A DNA stretch of 64,000 bases from Narthecium ossifragum (Eukaryota > Streptophyta > Magnoliopsida > Dioscoreales > Nartheciaceae): assembly GCA_963920575.1 (NCBI GenBank), contig OY986974.1:20068248-20132247 (forward strand), in the 5' to 3' direction. The notes beneath the pieces are model-generated. The model saw only the letters and a program-made list of their open reading frames with translations, was not told the DNA's origin and searched no databases. Positions within the stretch are counted from its first letter, which is position 1, and each line of letters starts with the position of its first letter. Positions 1 through 11,911 of this stretch are shown here, piece by piece. The translations under genes were made by a program, and so were the position numbers.

Positions 1-1
1 T

Positions 2-967
2 GACATGATAGTTACCGGAGATAATGCTAAAGAGATTAGTAAGCTTCGAGATGAGCTTGCTATTCGGTTTGAGATGAAGAACTTGGGTGAGCTAAGTCTC
101 TTTCTTGGGTAGAAGGTGGAAAATGGGGTTGATGGTATATTTCTTTCTCAAAGGCATTATGCATCTAAGCTTGTTGAGAAGTTTGGCTTGAAGGAAAGCA
201 AGCAATGCTCTACTCCTATGGATGCAAATATCAAGCTACGAAAAGGTGAAGGCAAGGTTCTTGAAGATCCAAGGCTTTTTCGTACTCTTGTTGGAAGTTT
301 GCTCTATCTTACCATCACAAGGCCGGATATTTCTTTTGCCGTTGGTGTTGTAAGTCGTTACATGCAAACACCAATGAAGACTCATTTAGATGCCGCCAAG
401 AGGATTCTTAGATTTGTCAACTCCTCTCTTGATATTGGTCTTCTTTACAAGAAGGATGCAAGTTGTGAACTTGTAGGTTTCACCGACGCGGATTGGGCGG
501 GTGATTTTGATGAGAGGAAGTCGACATCGGGCTATGTTTTTGGCTTGGGTTCCGCATATGTATCATGGTGTAGCAAGAAGCAAGATACAGTGGCTCTTTC
601 TAGCACCAAAGCGGAGTACAAAGCGGCGACTCTTGTGGCACAAGAATGTACATGGTTGCGGACTTTGATTGGTGATGTTTTGAAGCATGTGGACTATCCG
701 GTGAAGGTTAGTTGTGACAATCAAAGTGCAATTAAGTTGGCGGCAAATCCGGTGTTTCATGCAAGAACAAAGCATATTGAAGTTGAACACCACTACATTC
801 GGGAGAAGGTGTTTCATGAAGAAATCGAGCTAGTGGAAGTAAGGTCTCAAGACAACTTGGCGGACATCTTCACCAAGGCTCTTCCAAAGGCGAGGTTTCA
901 AGAACTTCAAGCAAAGCTCGGTTTGGTAGCTCGCAAGTTTGCACTAAGGGGGAGTGTTAAAAATTAG
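2..967 (+). pseudogene. Copia pol 3' part: reverse transcriptase end and RNase H, broken
   Basis: The frame that is open from base 2 encodes the last part of a Ty1/copia polyprotein. An RT C-terminal segment comes first, then the RPDISFAVG connection and an RNase H with [22 protein letters not shown] and the closing [16 protein letters not shown] at 110-112 interrupts the frame, in a spot where related elements read FLG followed by a hydrophobic residue. No ATG fits the remaining frame, so the reading restarts only artificially. The frame ends just inside the adjoining LTR. The 5' part of the element (gag, protease, integrase, main RT) lies outside the window. Family assignment is firm; the exact copia lineage is not. 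Confidence 0.9.
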
Positions 968-1652
968 TGCTAAACTTGCTCTTAACATGCTATGTTATCT
1001 AATAGGTTTCATAACTTATTAAGGGCATTTTGGGAATAGTATGTTATGTTATATGTAGTGGTATGTTAGAGGGTTTAAGTAGGTGATGAGAAGTTTGCTC
1101 TTTGGTAAGAGACTTCTCTATTTTGCCTCTAGGTTGTTTCTTCTTATTTTTGGTGTCAAGAGCAAGAGAAGGGAAGAGGGAGTAGTTCAAGCTTGTTGGA
1201 GATCTTCTAGGAAAGAGGTGGGTGGCCTCTCTTCCTACCCTCTTCATCTCTTGTAAACTTTCATCGGGTATTATTTGAAGAGCTTATTAGTTGGTTCTTC
1301 AAATTGGTGTTTTTCTTTGTCAACTCTTGGTGAATCTATGCATTGAAGTTGTTTGGGTATCTATTTGTGAGTTTGGTATTCTCCGTTCTTGTTTCTAGTT
1401 GGTGGTGTGTGATCCTTGGCGTGTATGAGATCTTGGGTTTCTACACTTGGAGAATAGGAGGTGCTCGGAGTAAGAGGCCGCCGGATTTCTCTACATTTTT
1501 CGCATCTTTCTAGCAAAAAGGAGCAAGAGCTCACGGATTTCATCTACTAGAGATCGACACACTAGGGTTGATCAGGAAAATCTCCTCTTAAAGATATACG
1601 TGTTGATTTTTGCACTCTACCTAGCAAACTGATATGTAGCTAAAACTTAACA
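955..1652 (+). repeat. 3' LTR of the copia element at the window start
   Basis: A purine tract (AAGGGGGAG) ends at 954 and is followed at once by TGTTAA, the usual layout at the end of a copia pol gene. The stretch closes at 1652 with TTAACA, the exact inverted complement of its first six bases. The other LTR is outside the window, so the right edge rests only on this terminal inverted repeat, and no target duplication can be checked. Confidence 0.6.
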
Positions 1653-1867
1653 TTATGGTTCATCTGCGCGTGTCGAATTTCTTTGCTCCCTGAAACAATT
1701 TGTGGTACCAATACAACTGGTTCGAAATCTTTAATCAGCAGTTTGGCAGTCATCCTACTGTTCAAGATGAAGGGTGAATTTACGGTTAGTGGGAGCGCAC
1801 AATAATTTTGTGATTGTTCAAAGTAACTCTGGTACTCTTGTAAAGCACAACTCCAATATTTCGAAAG

Positions 1868-2233
1868 TGTTATAAATGTATCAAGGAAATAGGTACTCTC
1901 CTATTCTCTTGCTTACTTCTAACTAGTACTTCATGCTAATTGCAAGTGGATGAAAGGAGAAGAAGAAGGGATATGAGAAGAGGAACTCTAACTATAGCAA
2001 GAAGATAGCAAGGAGAAACAATACGAGATATAAGAGGAGCTCAATCTCACACACCTTCCTTCATTTGTTCATCCATGCCTATTTATAGGCAAATGAGAGG
2101 ATATGAAGACAAAGCATCATTGAATGCTTTTGTCTCAATCCAATTTCCATCAACATGGCTAGTCATTCATCAAGACTAGTCATTCATCAATAGTGGGCAT
2201 ATGATCTCATTCACATGCACACATTTTACAATA
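1868..2233 (-). repeat. 3' LTR of the Ale-like copia element
   Basis: This matches 16568-16933 almost base for base over 366 bp. On the element strand it starts TATTGTAAAATG and ends ...TTATAACA, so the termini are TA..CA rather than TG..CA. On the plus strand a pyrimidine run (CTCCCCCTT, 2234-2242) follows directly; its complement is the polypurine tract that primes second-strand synthesis. The 5-bp GAAAG target copy is at 1863-1867. Confidence 0.92.
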
Positions 2234-2493
2234 CTCCCCCTTGAATGACTAAAATATGCCTCGTTATAAACCTTTGCTAAGAAAAACCCGGTGGGATAAA
2301 AACTTAGCGAAAGAAAAGAGTACAATATTCTTACTTAGAAAGGTATTAGGCTATCGAGACTGCCTCGTTAAAACCTTGCCAAGGAAAACCCAGTGGGAAA
2401 AACCTTGACGAAGGAAAAAGAGTACAGTACCTGAATACCTTCTAAGATTATAACTCCCCCTCATAAAGATATGAGATAAGCTTCAGGTGCTCA

Positions 2494-2718
2494 TCACAAT
2501 AAATCCTTGAGACGACGCATCCCGATGCCATGCACTAGCTTTTTGAATGTTGTCGTTGGTAGTGCCTTTGTAAATAAATCAGCTAAGTTGTCACTAGAGC
2601 GTATCTGCTGGATATCGATATCACCTCTCTCCTGGATCTCATGCGTGTAGAAGAATTTTGGAGATATGTGCTTGGTCCTATCGCCTTTGATATAACCGCC
2701 TCTAACTTGAGTGATGCA
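2494..2718 (-). pseudogene. Copia RNase H C-terminal end, separated by the solo LTR
   Basis: The minus-strand frame ends with THEIQERGDIDIQQIRSSDN and LADLFTKALP, the closing part of copia RNase H, followed by the usual short tail. It belongs to the same gene as the RT/RNase H piece at 5460-6783. The solo LTR at 2724-5454 cuts between the YEDNAAC motif and this tail. The frame is open to the natural stop at 2494, so the LTR insertion is the only visible damage here. Confidence 0.88.
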
Positions 2719-2723
2719 TGCGG

Positions 2724-5454
2724 TGTGAGGACCCGTACCTCCAACCCGGTCCGACCGCGTTAGGTCGAGGGTCTGGATTTGTGGTTTGGCTCGGTTGGCC
2801 CTGGGATGCGATAGGTTGATCGCATCGCTGTTTTTGACCCCAGTGGCATTTTGGTAAATATGCTCCCTGGTTGTCAGTTTCACACCCGCGTTGCACACAC
2901 TGACCTTGTTTGTGTTAGTGTTTGTTTAGAATGGCTAGGTGGACCCGGGATCGGAAGATCCGAGCTTGGGCTTGCGTTTTAGCCCAAGTTTTGCCTTCTT
3001 GGCAAAGGGGATCAATCTCCTTGAGAAGAAGATCGATCTTTCTGTTAAGAAGATCGATCCTCTCTGATAAAAGGATCGATCCTCCAATTCCAGCAAGTTA
3101 GAGCAGTTGGGCAGTTGTTGGACTCGCGGAGGGCAGGTGTTCTCCTTCGTCCTCCTTTGTCAGGAGAGGTCTTCTCCTTCACCCTCTCCCCCACCTTCCC
3201 CGGCCTTCCTTCTCCTTCACTTCTCCCTTCTCCTTTCTTCCTTCTCTTCTTCTTTCTTCTCCCTGGCTGTTTCTTCTTCCCGCAAGCAGAGCTTGCTCTG
3301 TTTTTCCTCCATCAGCCTCCTCCTTCTTCTTCGTCGTTCTCCCTCCTCCGACCACCATTTTGAGAGCTTGAAAACTTGTTGGATTCGTGGCAACGAGAGG
3401 AAGACTGCTGGTGTGGTTTGGAACCTTGTTGGTGATCAACTCGCGGGGAATCAACTGAGGAATGCGCAGTCCGGTAGGTGTTCTACCTACATGCGTTAAT
3501 TAATGGGTTTAGATAAATCTAGCCGTTAGATTGTGATGAAATTATGTTGTTGAATGCATGTTGCTTAATTTAGTCTCTGATTTAAGTTTCATGAACTTTG
3601 GTTAAGATTTCAGTAGGATTTATGCAAGATAAATCTCGGATTTCCGATTTTCTGCTGTTCTTGAAGAACAGCCGGCTTGCGGCGAGTTTTCCGGCTTGTA
3701 CATGCATGATCTTGGATTTTTATGAGAGATAAGAGTTGTATATCTGTGAGTCTACTTTCAAACCCAATTGATTTCATATTTTTCCGATTTTTCTACGAGT
3801 TTTGGTGATTTTTATACGAAACTGTGTCGGAGCAGATTTGCTGATGAATAGTGCCACGGATGATCCGTGGATCAACCGTCGCGGTCTCCACGGTCGACCG
3901 TGAGGTCTCCAAGGTCGACCGTGAGCCCCGAAAATAGCGAAATAACATCTCACGGTCGATCCGTTGATCGACCGTCAACCTTAGATTTTGCACGGTCGAT
4001 CCGTTGATCGACCGCCAGCCTTGAATAGTGTTTTTAACGGATTTTTGATGTTTTATCATGTTTGATTCTTGGGATTCATGTGATTGGTATTCCTAGAGAT
4101 TTCGATGGCTAGCATGTTCTAATTGGTTGTTTTTAGATGATTAATTGTTTGATTTCTCGGCATGTCTAATTAGATATAAATCATCCTTGTTTAATGAGTA
4201 ATTAATCACATGCCATGCTTATTTATATGTATATTTAGCTTGTGGTTGAACCAAGGGGGTTGTGCTCCTTGGGATGTTTAGCTAATTAAATGGCAGAGGG
4301 TGTGCTTTATATGTGGTTGATTATTACCTGTGTGGCCGGGGTTGTGCCCTCGTTGTAGAAATTGCTTGCTAACGGTCTGTGGGCGCCGTCATAATATTGT
4401 ATAATTGTAGTTTAACCTTTATCTGCTTTATGCATGTTTACCCTCTGGCAAGCTTGACGCTTCGCCTAGCCCGTGTATGTTGTCTTGGCATATTGTTGCA
4501 TGCTGTTATTCCTGTATCTCTGTGCTTGAGCATTGCATGCATCTGTTTGCATTAGAAGCATCAGGCTAGGTGGTAGACGATGGTTTCGATCGTTGATCCG
4601 GGGTTCTCGGGTAGCCCGGATCTAGCCCTAGGGCCGGGGCTGGGTAGTCAGGATTAGGGTGTGATTGTCGATCTGAATCTCTGATGATTGAGGATTGCGA
4701 TAGTCGGCTTGAATCTTTGTTTGAGGTTTAGAGGTCGTGTTGTCTTCCAAGGCCAAGTGCTAAGGATGCAACCGAGGAGTTCCCGACGTGGTCCCCAGGC
4801 AGTGGTATCCCTGCTGGGTAAGGGTTAGAGCCTGCATGTTACTGTTTCCGTGGTCCTCCTGGTAACATGTTCAGGAGAGAGGTTTCATGACAGGAACCCT
4901 TGGGACATCGGTGGGTTATGGGACCCGTGGCATCCTTTAGACTTAGGCTGGAGGATAACACTGTTGTTGTTTCCCTTCCTTTGTGAGTGACGTAGAGTAG
5001 AACCCTACTGAGCAAGCTTTGTTGCTCACTCCTACCTGGGCTGCATAGGCGATGCAGGTCGATGCAGTCCCTTCTCTTTCAGGTTGTTGCGGTGTTGGAG
5101 GCGGCACTCCCCTTGGTGGTGCTGAGATCGAGGATATCATCAGTTTGTTCTATTCATTTGATGTACAGTTTTAAATGTATAAATTGTAATTTGAAGGAGA
5201 AATGTAATTGTATTTCAATTTGATGTAAATTGATCAGAGATTGTTGTATTAGATGACTTGAATCATTATTATATCTTTTTAAAGTTAAATTGTATTATGA
5301 TTTGATGATAGGATAGTTTAAATTAATTGTGAATATTGTAATCATGCACCAGGTTTAAAATTGATGTTTAAAAGGGGAGGCTTTCGCCGTTTGATTTAGA
5401 GTTTAGGACCCTCACGTTCCGGCCTGGATGGGTTCTCTGGGTCGGGGCGTGACA
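2724..5454 (+). mobile_element. Solo LTR of a Ty3/gypsy element (Tekay-like), 2.7 kb
   Basis: The segment starts TGTGAGGACCCG and ends GGGTCGGGGCGTGACA. TGCGG is duplicated exactly on both sides (2719-2723 and 5455-5459). No gag or pol lies inside, so this is a solo LTR left by recombination between the two LTRs of a full element. The terminal sequences and the length resemble Tekay/Del LTRs. The far end of the window (63497 on) begins with the reverse complement of a related LTR. Inside are a GATCGATC cluster (about 3020-3085), a pyrimidine-rich stretch (about 3160-3350) and a set of hairpin-forming repeats (3890-4020). Short open frames here are not credible genes. Confidence 0.9.
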
Positions 5455-5459
5455 TGCGG

Positions 5460-6783
5460 CATTATCTTCATATAATATCGTCGGGATATTCCTGATTGAA
5501 GATAACCCACAAGTGCCTTGAATGTGCTCTATCATGCTTCTCAACCATATACACTCTCTACCTGCTTCATGAATGGCAAGTATCTCAGCATGATTTGAAG
5601 AGGTAGCAGTTAGTGTCTGCTTCATAGATCGCCAAGATATAGCAGCGCCACCATATAGAAAAATATAGCCGGTTTGTGACTTGGCCTTATGTGGATAAGA
5701 GAGATAACCAGCATCTGCGTAGCCGACTAACCGTGGTATCGAATTATTTGAAAAAAATAGTTCGAGATCTGTAGTTCCACGAAGATAGCGTAGAATGTGC
5801 TTGATGCCATTCCAGTGCCTTCGGGTTGGTGCAGAACTGAATCTTGCTAATAAATTGACTGCAAAGGCTATATCGGGCCTTGTGCAATTTGCCAGATACA
5901 TGAGAGCTCCAATTGCGCTAAGATATGGTACTTCAGGACCAAGAAGTTCTTCACCATCTTCATGAGGGCGAAAAGGATCTTTCTTCACATCAAGAGATCG
6001 GACAACCATTGGAGAACTCAAGGGATGAGTTTTGTCCATATAAAATTGTCTTAGAACCTTCTCTGTATAATTTGATTGGTGAACCAATATTCCATTTGGA
6101 AAGTGCTCGATCTGCAGGCCGAGACAAAATTTTGTCTTTCCAAGATATTTCATTTCAAATTCCTTCTTTAAATAGTCAGATGCCTTAGTGAGCTCTTCAG
6201 GAGTCCCAATTAAGTTTAAGTCATCGACATATACTGCAATAATAGCAAATCCGGAATTTGATTTCTTAGTGAAAACACATGGGCAAATTTTGTTGTTTAT
6301 GTATCCCTCTTTCAGGAGGTATTCACTGAGTCGATTGTACCACATCCGGCCAGATTGTTTTAACCCATATAAGGATCTTTGAAGTTTAATAGAATACATA
6401 TCCCGAGATTTATTTGCTTCAGGCAATTTAAGTCCTTCAGGGACTTTCATATAAATGTCACTATCTAGTGACCCATATAAGTATGCCGTGATTACATCCA
6501 TTAGATGCATCTCTAGTCTTTCTGAGACTGCTAAACCAATCAAGAAGCGAAAGGTTATTGCATCCATTACAGGGGAGTATGTCTCCTCATAGTCTATACC
6601 AGGTTTCTGCGAGAAACCTTGTGCTACAAGCCGTGCTTTATATCGCACAATCTCATTTTTCTCATTTCGCTTGCGTACAAATACCCATTTGTATCCCACT
6701 GGCTTGACATCTTCTGGTGTCTGGACCACAGGTCCAAAAACATTTCGTTTTTCCAGCGAGTCTAATTCAGCTTTAATAGCTTC
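5460..6783 (-). pseudogene. Copia reverse transcriptase and RNase H (Ale-like element)
   Basis: Read on the minus strand, this carries a nearly complete copia RT: KARLVAQGFSQKPGIDYEET, MDVITAYLYGSLDSDIYMK, LYGLKQSGRMWYNRL, and the catalytic YVDD. It then runs through RPDIAFAVN into RNase H as far as YEDNAAC, where the solo LTR interrupts. The codon at 6784-6786 is a TGA in the same frame as the upstream piece (6787-7477), where related elements have Trp, so a single nonsense change separates the two. The RT catalytic aspartates look intact. Confidence 0.92.
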
Positions 6784-6786
6784 TTT

Positions 6787-7477
6787 TCATTTTGGCCAAT
6801 CAACTCTACGTCGACATTCTTCGACAGATTTTGGCTCAGGCTCTTCATTACTTTCAGTAATGTCAAGAGCAACTGCATATGCAAATGAGTTGTTGACAAC
6901 AATTTCATTTCTGTTCCACATTTTCTCAGTGTGCGCACAATTTATCGAGATCTCATGATTTTCAGATATATGTACCTCTTCTGGAGGCGCCTGAACCTCT
7001 TCGGGAGGTGCTTGAACGTCTTCGGGGGATGTTTCTTCAGGGGTATCAGTCTTCTGGCCAGTTTGTTCTTGTACCCTTCTTTTCCTTGGGACCTTATCCT
7101 TGGCTCCAATAGGTCTCCCACGCTTCTGGCGTGCTTTAGATTCACATGCTTTATGACCCTCGGATTGTTCTTCTGGAACATCAATCCGGGCTGGAGCATT
7201 TGCAACTGGAATATGTGACTTTATCACTCGTTGTGAATCAGTAAATGCATCAGGCATCTGATTCGCAATTTTCTGTAAATGTATAATCTTCTGCACTTCG
7301 AGTTCAGTTTGACTTGTTCTAGGATCAAGATGAGACAACGTCGAAATGTTCCATACAACTTCATTTTGAGTTTCTAGCTTCTTCTTTTCTCCCCCTAATG
7401 GTGGAAAAACTGACTCATCAATGTGACAGTCAGCAAAACGTGCTCTAAACAAATCCCATGTTAAAGGTTCTAGGTAC
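6787..7477 (-). pseudogene. Copia integrase tail and linker to RT (Ale-like element)
   Basis: This is the spacer between integrase and RT in Retrofit/Ale copia elements: LFRARFADCHIDESVFPPLG, TSTLSHLDPRTSQTELEVQ-like text, a Pro/Glu-rich stretch with EEVQAPPEEV repeats, and a basic segment (RGRPIGAKDKVPRKRR). It begins abruptly at YLEPLTWDLF, because at 7478 the gypsy LTR starts. The catalytic integrase core that should lie upstream is absent from the window. Confidence 0.85.
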
Positions 7478-9049
7478 TGATAAGACGTGAAAAGTGCATA
7501 AATCACCCTTTTAACTTGGCCTTGTTAGTCTCCGAGCAAGGCCTTACTGATGGATTTTACCCTATTACAGGTACAAGTGCCCCCAACGAGGATTGGATCA
7601 AGTTCCGAACTTAAACGACGTCATTCGGGCCAGTTTTTATGAAGAAGATCGATCCTGTATGGAAGAAGGATCGATCCTTTGAAGTGCTTTAAGAAGGAGC
7701 CAATCATGACAACAAGGATCGATCCTATGGCATGAGAGGATTGATCACTTTTGCGCATTTTCCCAGTGACAGAACGCAAATTCTAGAGGATCGATCTCCA
7801 CACACTGGAGGATCGATCTTCATCGGGGCGAAGCCAGAATTCAAGAAGAAAAGATCGATCCTTTCCTATGGGAGGATCGATCCTTCACGGGACCAGCGAT
7901 CACACGAAGTGAATGATCGATCCTTCACCCTATGAGGATCGATCCTTTGATGCCAGCCGAGCAAAATCAATGGCCCAGATCTAATCCGAGTGGGAGAGGC
8001 TTGTTTACTATAAATAGACCCCTTAGGGGGGATTTTTAAATCTTCTTTTAGTCTTCTCCAGCCCTTCTAGGTTTCTTACCCAATTGAGAGGAGGACTTCT
8101 TGGAGGGAATCCATGGGAGGGGAGCTTCATCAACCTCCATCCATGGATCCAACCAAGATGAGTAGCTAACTTCCTTTATCTTGGGATTTCCATGTAGTTG
8201 TAGGATTCTTTTGTAGTTTTCCTAGGGTTTTGATGTGTAATCTTTGGGATTGATCTATTGTATGGATTTGAGCATTATTTCCTTATCTTTGTACATGGAT
8301 TTCATATGTTGAATGGATGAATGCCTTTCTTTGGTATGAGTTAGGACTTGTGCATGATAGGTGTTTGTTGTATTGCTCCAATGAGTTGGATGTGCTAGAA
8401 ACACATCCAATGACATTGGGAGGATTACTAGCCCTAGATTAGAGATTAGGGATGCTAGAACCATCCCTATCTCTCTAATCAAAGGATCCATTCTATCTTT
8501 CTCTTGCATTGGATTCGAGGTGCTAGAACCATCTCGATCCAATGCCAGACTCCATGCAATATCTTTTTCTTGCGACGAATCGATCTTAATCGAAGGTTCG
8601 TTAGCGACGATAGAAGCTAATTACTCATTCGTCGACTTTGTGAATGTGATTATTTCCGGCGGATGATCCTAAACCGACTTCCGTTGAGCGATAAGTGAGG
8701 CTAACCACCCGCTTGTCGACTTCTTGATTTCGATCGTCCCGATTGGATTACACACCTTAATTCCTTAGGAGGCTACATTAGAACCTACAATGAAATGGAG
8801 ATCCCAAGACCTCTCTATATTAGTTATCTTTCTTTTCACTTAGTTAATTACTTTAATAGTCATTAATCCAAAACCCAAATCATTTTAGCTAGTTGTTTGG
8901 AGTTATCTATCGAGTACGTTAGTCATTTCTCATTTTCCTGCGGATCGACCCGGACTCCCGCTAGCTACGTAGTAGTTAGTAGGATTCGGTATAAATTGTA
9001 ATCTTTGACGCCCTAGTCACTTTTAACGACGAGTGGTTTGGGTTCGTCA
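7478..9049 (+). repeat. 5' LTR of the Athila/Tat-like element
   Basis: It begins TGATAAGACGTGAAAAGTGC, the same start as the LTRs at 35482 and 46645, and ends ...GGTTCGTCA just before the primer site. U3 carries about ten GATCGATC-core palindromes between 7640 and 7945, followed by a TATA box (TATAAATA, 8009-8016). The body is clearly related to the other two LTRs but more diverged. The right edge is set by its distance from the primer site and is accurate to a few bases. Confidence 0.82.
8009..8016 (+). promoter_or_regulatory. TATA box of the gypsy LTR promoter
   Basis: TATAAATA sits about 65 bp after the last GATCGATC palindrome, within CTATAAATAG. The same arrangement occurs in the two related LTRs at 36135-36142 and 47316-47323, which supports a real promoter position. 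Confidence 0.7.
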
Positions 9050-9056
9050 AAGATTT

Positions 9057-9074
9057 TGGCGCCGTTGTCGGGGA
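9057..9074 (+). promoter_or_regulatory. Primer-binding site complementary to tRNA-Asp
   Basis: TGGCGCCGTTGTCGGGGA complements the 3' end of plant tRNA-Asp (including CCA) with one mismatch (T for C at the eleventh base). tRNA-Asp priming is typical of Athila/Tat gypsy elements. The same 18 bases recur at 37224-37241. Confidence 0.85.
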
Positions 9075-9310
9075 TTTGTGATTTGAATTTATTACTTGAT
9101 AAATTCCTTCATTCAATTAGATTGCTTTATTTTCTTTTATTACAAAATACCAAAAATAGAACGTTGCTTATATTGTATATCTTTTTGTGGTTGTAGGTGA
9201 AGCTTCCGAGCGGCGAAGCGACTCATCTACGGGCGAAAATACAAAGTTCTTGGACCAGCCCACTGTAATGTATCTCTTACCTTGTATGGTCCAAGTTCTT
9301 ATATGTGTGA

Positions 9311-11908
9311 ATGAGTGTGCATGAGGATTCAGATTTAGATATCACCTTGCAAGAATTCCTAGATTCTAGGACATCTTCAAGCATACCCGTGCATAAGGAT
9401 CTCCTTTTTCCTCAAATCATGGATGAGCCCATCCCGGACCCCAATCCTAATGCCAATCCCATTCCGGACCGTAGGAGTATGAGGGATTATTATGTCCCTA
9501 CCACTTTTGCACCTACATCGGGCATACAACAACCCGTTGTTCAAGCCGCACATTACGAGTTTAAGCCTCAATTCCTTCAATTCCTTCCAAACTTTCACGG
9601 CTTGAGTAATGAGGACCCTTACTATCACTTTGAAGATTTCCTTGAAAAGAGTTCCACAGTTAAAATTCCAAACTTTACCGAGGGTGCAATGAAATTAAAG
9701 TTGTTCCCATTTACCTTGAAGGGCAAAGCCAAGCATTGGTTAGGATCCCTTGAGCCCCAAACGATCACTACTTGGGACCAATTACAAAGTGCTTTTCTAG
9801 AAAAGTTCTTTCCTATCGCTAAGACTCATGAAATGAGAACCCAAATAGCAACCTTTCGTCAAGAAGATGACGAACCTTTTCATGATGCTTGGGATAGATT
9901 TAAAGAGCTTCTTAGAAAATGCCCACACCATCAAATCCCTAAGTGGTCTCTTGTTGATTATTTTTACAATGGCCTTAGAATACGTCATCAACAAGATGTA
10001 GACACCGCTTGTGGTGGGGTGTTCATGACAAATCCCTATGAGGACTCATGGGTTCTATTTGGAAAGCTTGCCATTAATTCCCAAAACCATGCCTACACTT
10101 CAAGAAATGTTAGGGAGACTTCAAGTGCTAAGGGACAATCCAACCCGAGAGGATTTTTAGAGTTATCCAAAGCTACCCGTGTTTCACAACAAATCGATAC
10201 TCTAAGTAGGAAAGTTGATCAAGTTCTTGCTCATTCTTTGAATCAAATTCCTACTCCTCCTTCTTCATCGAGTTACTTCCCGAATTCTCCATCTTTGGGA
10301 GAACTTTGCTTCTTATGCTCGACTCCTGGTCACCAAGTTACCGAATGCCATTTGGCATGTGATTATCCGGAGCTCGTGCAAGAGCATATAAATGCGGTCT
10401 TCAATCAATCCAAGCCTACCTATGACCCATACTCAAATACATACAATCCCGGTCTTAGGGATCATCCAAATTTCTCATGGAGAAATCCCGGCCAATAACC
10501 TCCAAATGCATACAATGCTAGGCCTCCGATTGCGGGCAATCAAGCCCCGAGCTATTCTCCTAGGTATCAAGCGCCATATCATTCTAACCAACCTCCACAA
10601 TCTCAAACCACCTACCGGCCACCTCAAGCTCCTCAAGCATATCCACCTCAAGCCCCTCATGCATATCCCTCTCAAGTGGCGGGTTATCCACAATCCTCTC
10701 ATCCTCCAAATTGGAATCAAAGGCCACCTGGGCCTTCCCAATACCAAGCTCCCTACCAAGCCCATCAAGCCCCTCAAGCTCCTAAACGTGATCCTTGTAT
10801 TGAGGAAAGGCTTCTCAAGGCTTTGGATTCCTTTGAGACAAGTACCCAACTTTTGCATTCTCATTCCCAATCTATTGCAAAGTTGGAAGTGCAAATAGGC
10901 CAATTGGCCAATACTATGGCAAGAAGGGAGGAAGGTAGACTTCCTAGTCAACCCATAGCAAACCCTAAGGGCCAACATTTTGTCGAGTCCACTCATGAGG
11001 AAGTGCAAGCGGTCACTACCCTCCGAAGTGGAAAGATTTTTCCTAATGTTGAGATGTCCAAAGACACCACATTAGAGCGAGAGCATGAACCTCATTTGTC
11101 TACTTCAATGAAAGACGCTCAAGCATCACCTCATCATACCCCTCATGATTCTTCAAGTCCATTGCCATCTTTTGAGGAAACTGAGCCTACTTTACTCGAT
11201 CCATTGCCGACCAAAGCATACATTCCTAGAGCTCCATACCCCCAAGCATTTGTTGATTCTCAAGCCACATCCCAACCTTGGAAGAGTGGCAAGTATGAGG
11301 AAATGCTAGAACTTTTTAAGAAGGTCCACATCAACCTTCCCTTGTTGGATGCCATCAAGCAAGTGCCTTCTTATGCAAAAATTTTGAAAGACTTGTGCAC
11401 CCATAAGCGGCAATCCAAATCTCACGTCTCCAAAAAGCTCTTCCTAACGGAGCAAGTTAGCTCTATTCTTCAACTTGATCTACCTCCGAAATTGAGAGAC
11501 CCCGGTACTCCTACCATTTCTTGCATCATAGGAGATCAATTGATTGAGGGGGCTCTTCTTGATTTAGGAGCTAGTGTGAATCTTATGCCATACTCCTTGT
11601 TTTGTAAGTTTGGCTTAGGAGAGCTCAAGCCGACCTCCATGACGTTGCAATTAGCCGATAGATCTATCAAAACACCACGGGGTGTCCTTGAAGATATACT
11701 AGTCAAGGTCGATAGTTGTGTCTTCCCGGTCGACTTCGTTGTGCTTGACATGGAACCGGGTCTTAGACATAGGAAGTCCATTCCCATCATACTTGGACGA
11801 CCATTCTTGGCTACGGCCAATGCATGCATCAATTGTAGGAGTGGCATCATGACCGTTACCTTCGGGAATATGGAATTGAAATTAAATATTTTTGATGCTG
11901 CTAAATAA
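9311..11908 (+). pseudogene. Gypsy gag and aspartic protease, one internal stop
   Basis: Starting at ATG 9311, residues around 80-230 form the retrotransposon gag domain (FHGLSNEDPYYHFEDFLEKS, WDQLQSAFLEKFFP, WDRFKELLRKCPHHQIPKW). A CCHC zinc knuckle follows at about 10316-10357 (C-X2-C-X4-H-X4-C). A TAA at 10496-10498 interrupts the frame, which then continues unchanged through a Pro/Gln-rich linker and a coiled region to a protease: DLGAS active site at about 11561, LQLADRS flap region, IPIILGRPFLATANA. The DLGA form instead of DSGA/DTGA is usual in this lineage. The stop at 11906-11908 separates protease from the next frame, still in phase. The element is gag-PR only. Confidence 0.9.
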
Positions 11909-11911
11909 TCT

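Noticed and set aside
3107..3499. 130-codon frame rich in Ser/Phe/Leu in the solo LTR
   Set aside because: It is encoded by a CT-rich tract inside an LTR bounded by a perfect target duplication; all three frames of that tract are open, so it is composition, not a gene.
7640..7945. Possible CRISPR-like array because of regularly repeated GATCGATC
   Set aside because: Repeats are 8-12-base palindromes with irregular spacing in a plant LTR; there is no long direct repeat, no uniform spacer and no cas gene.
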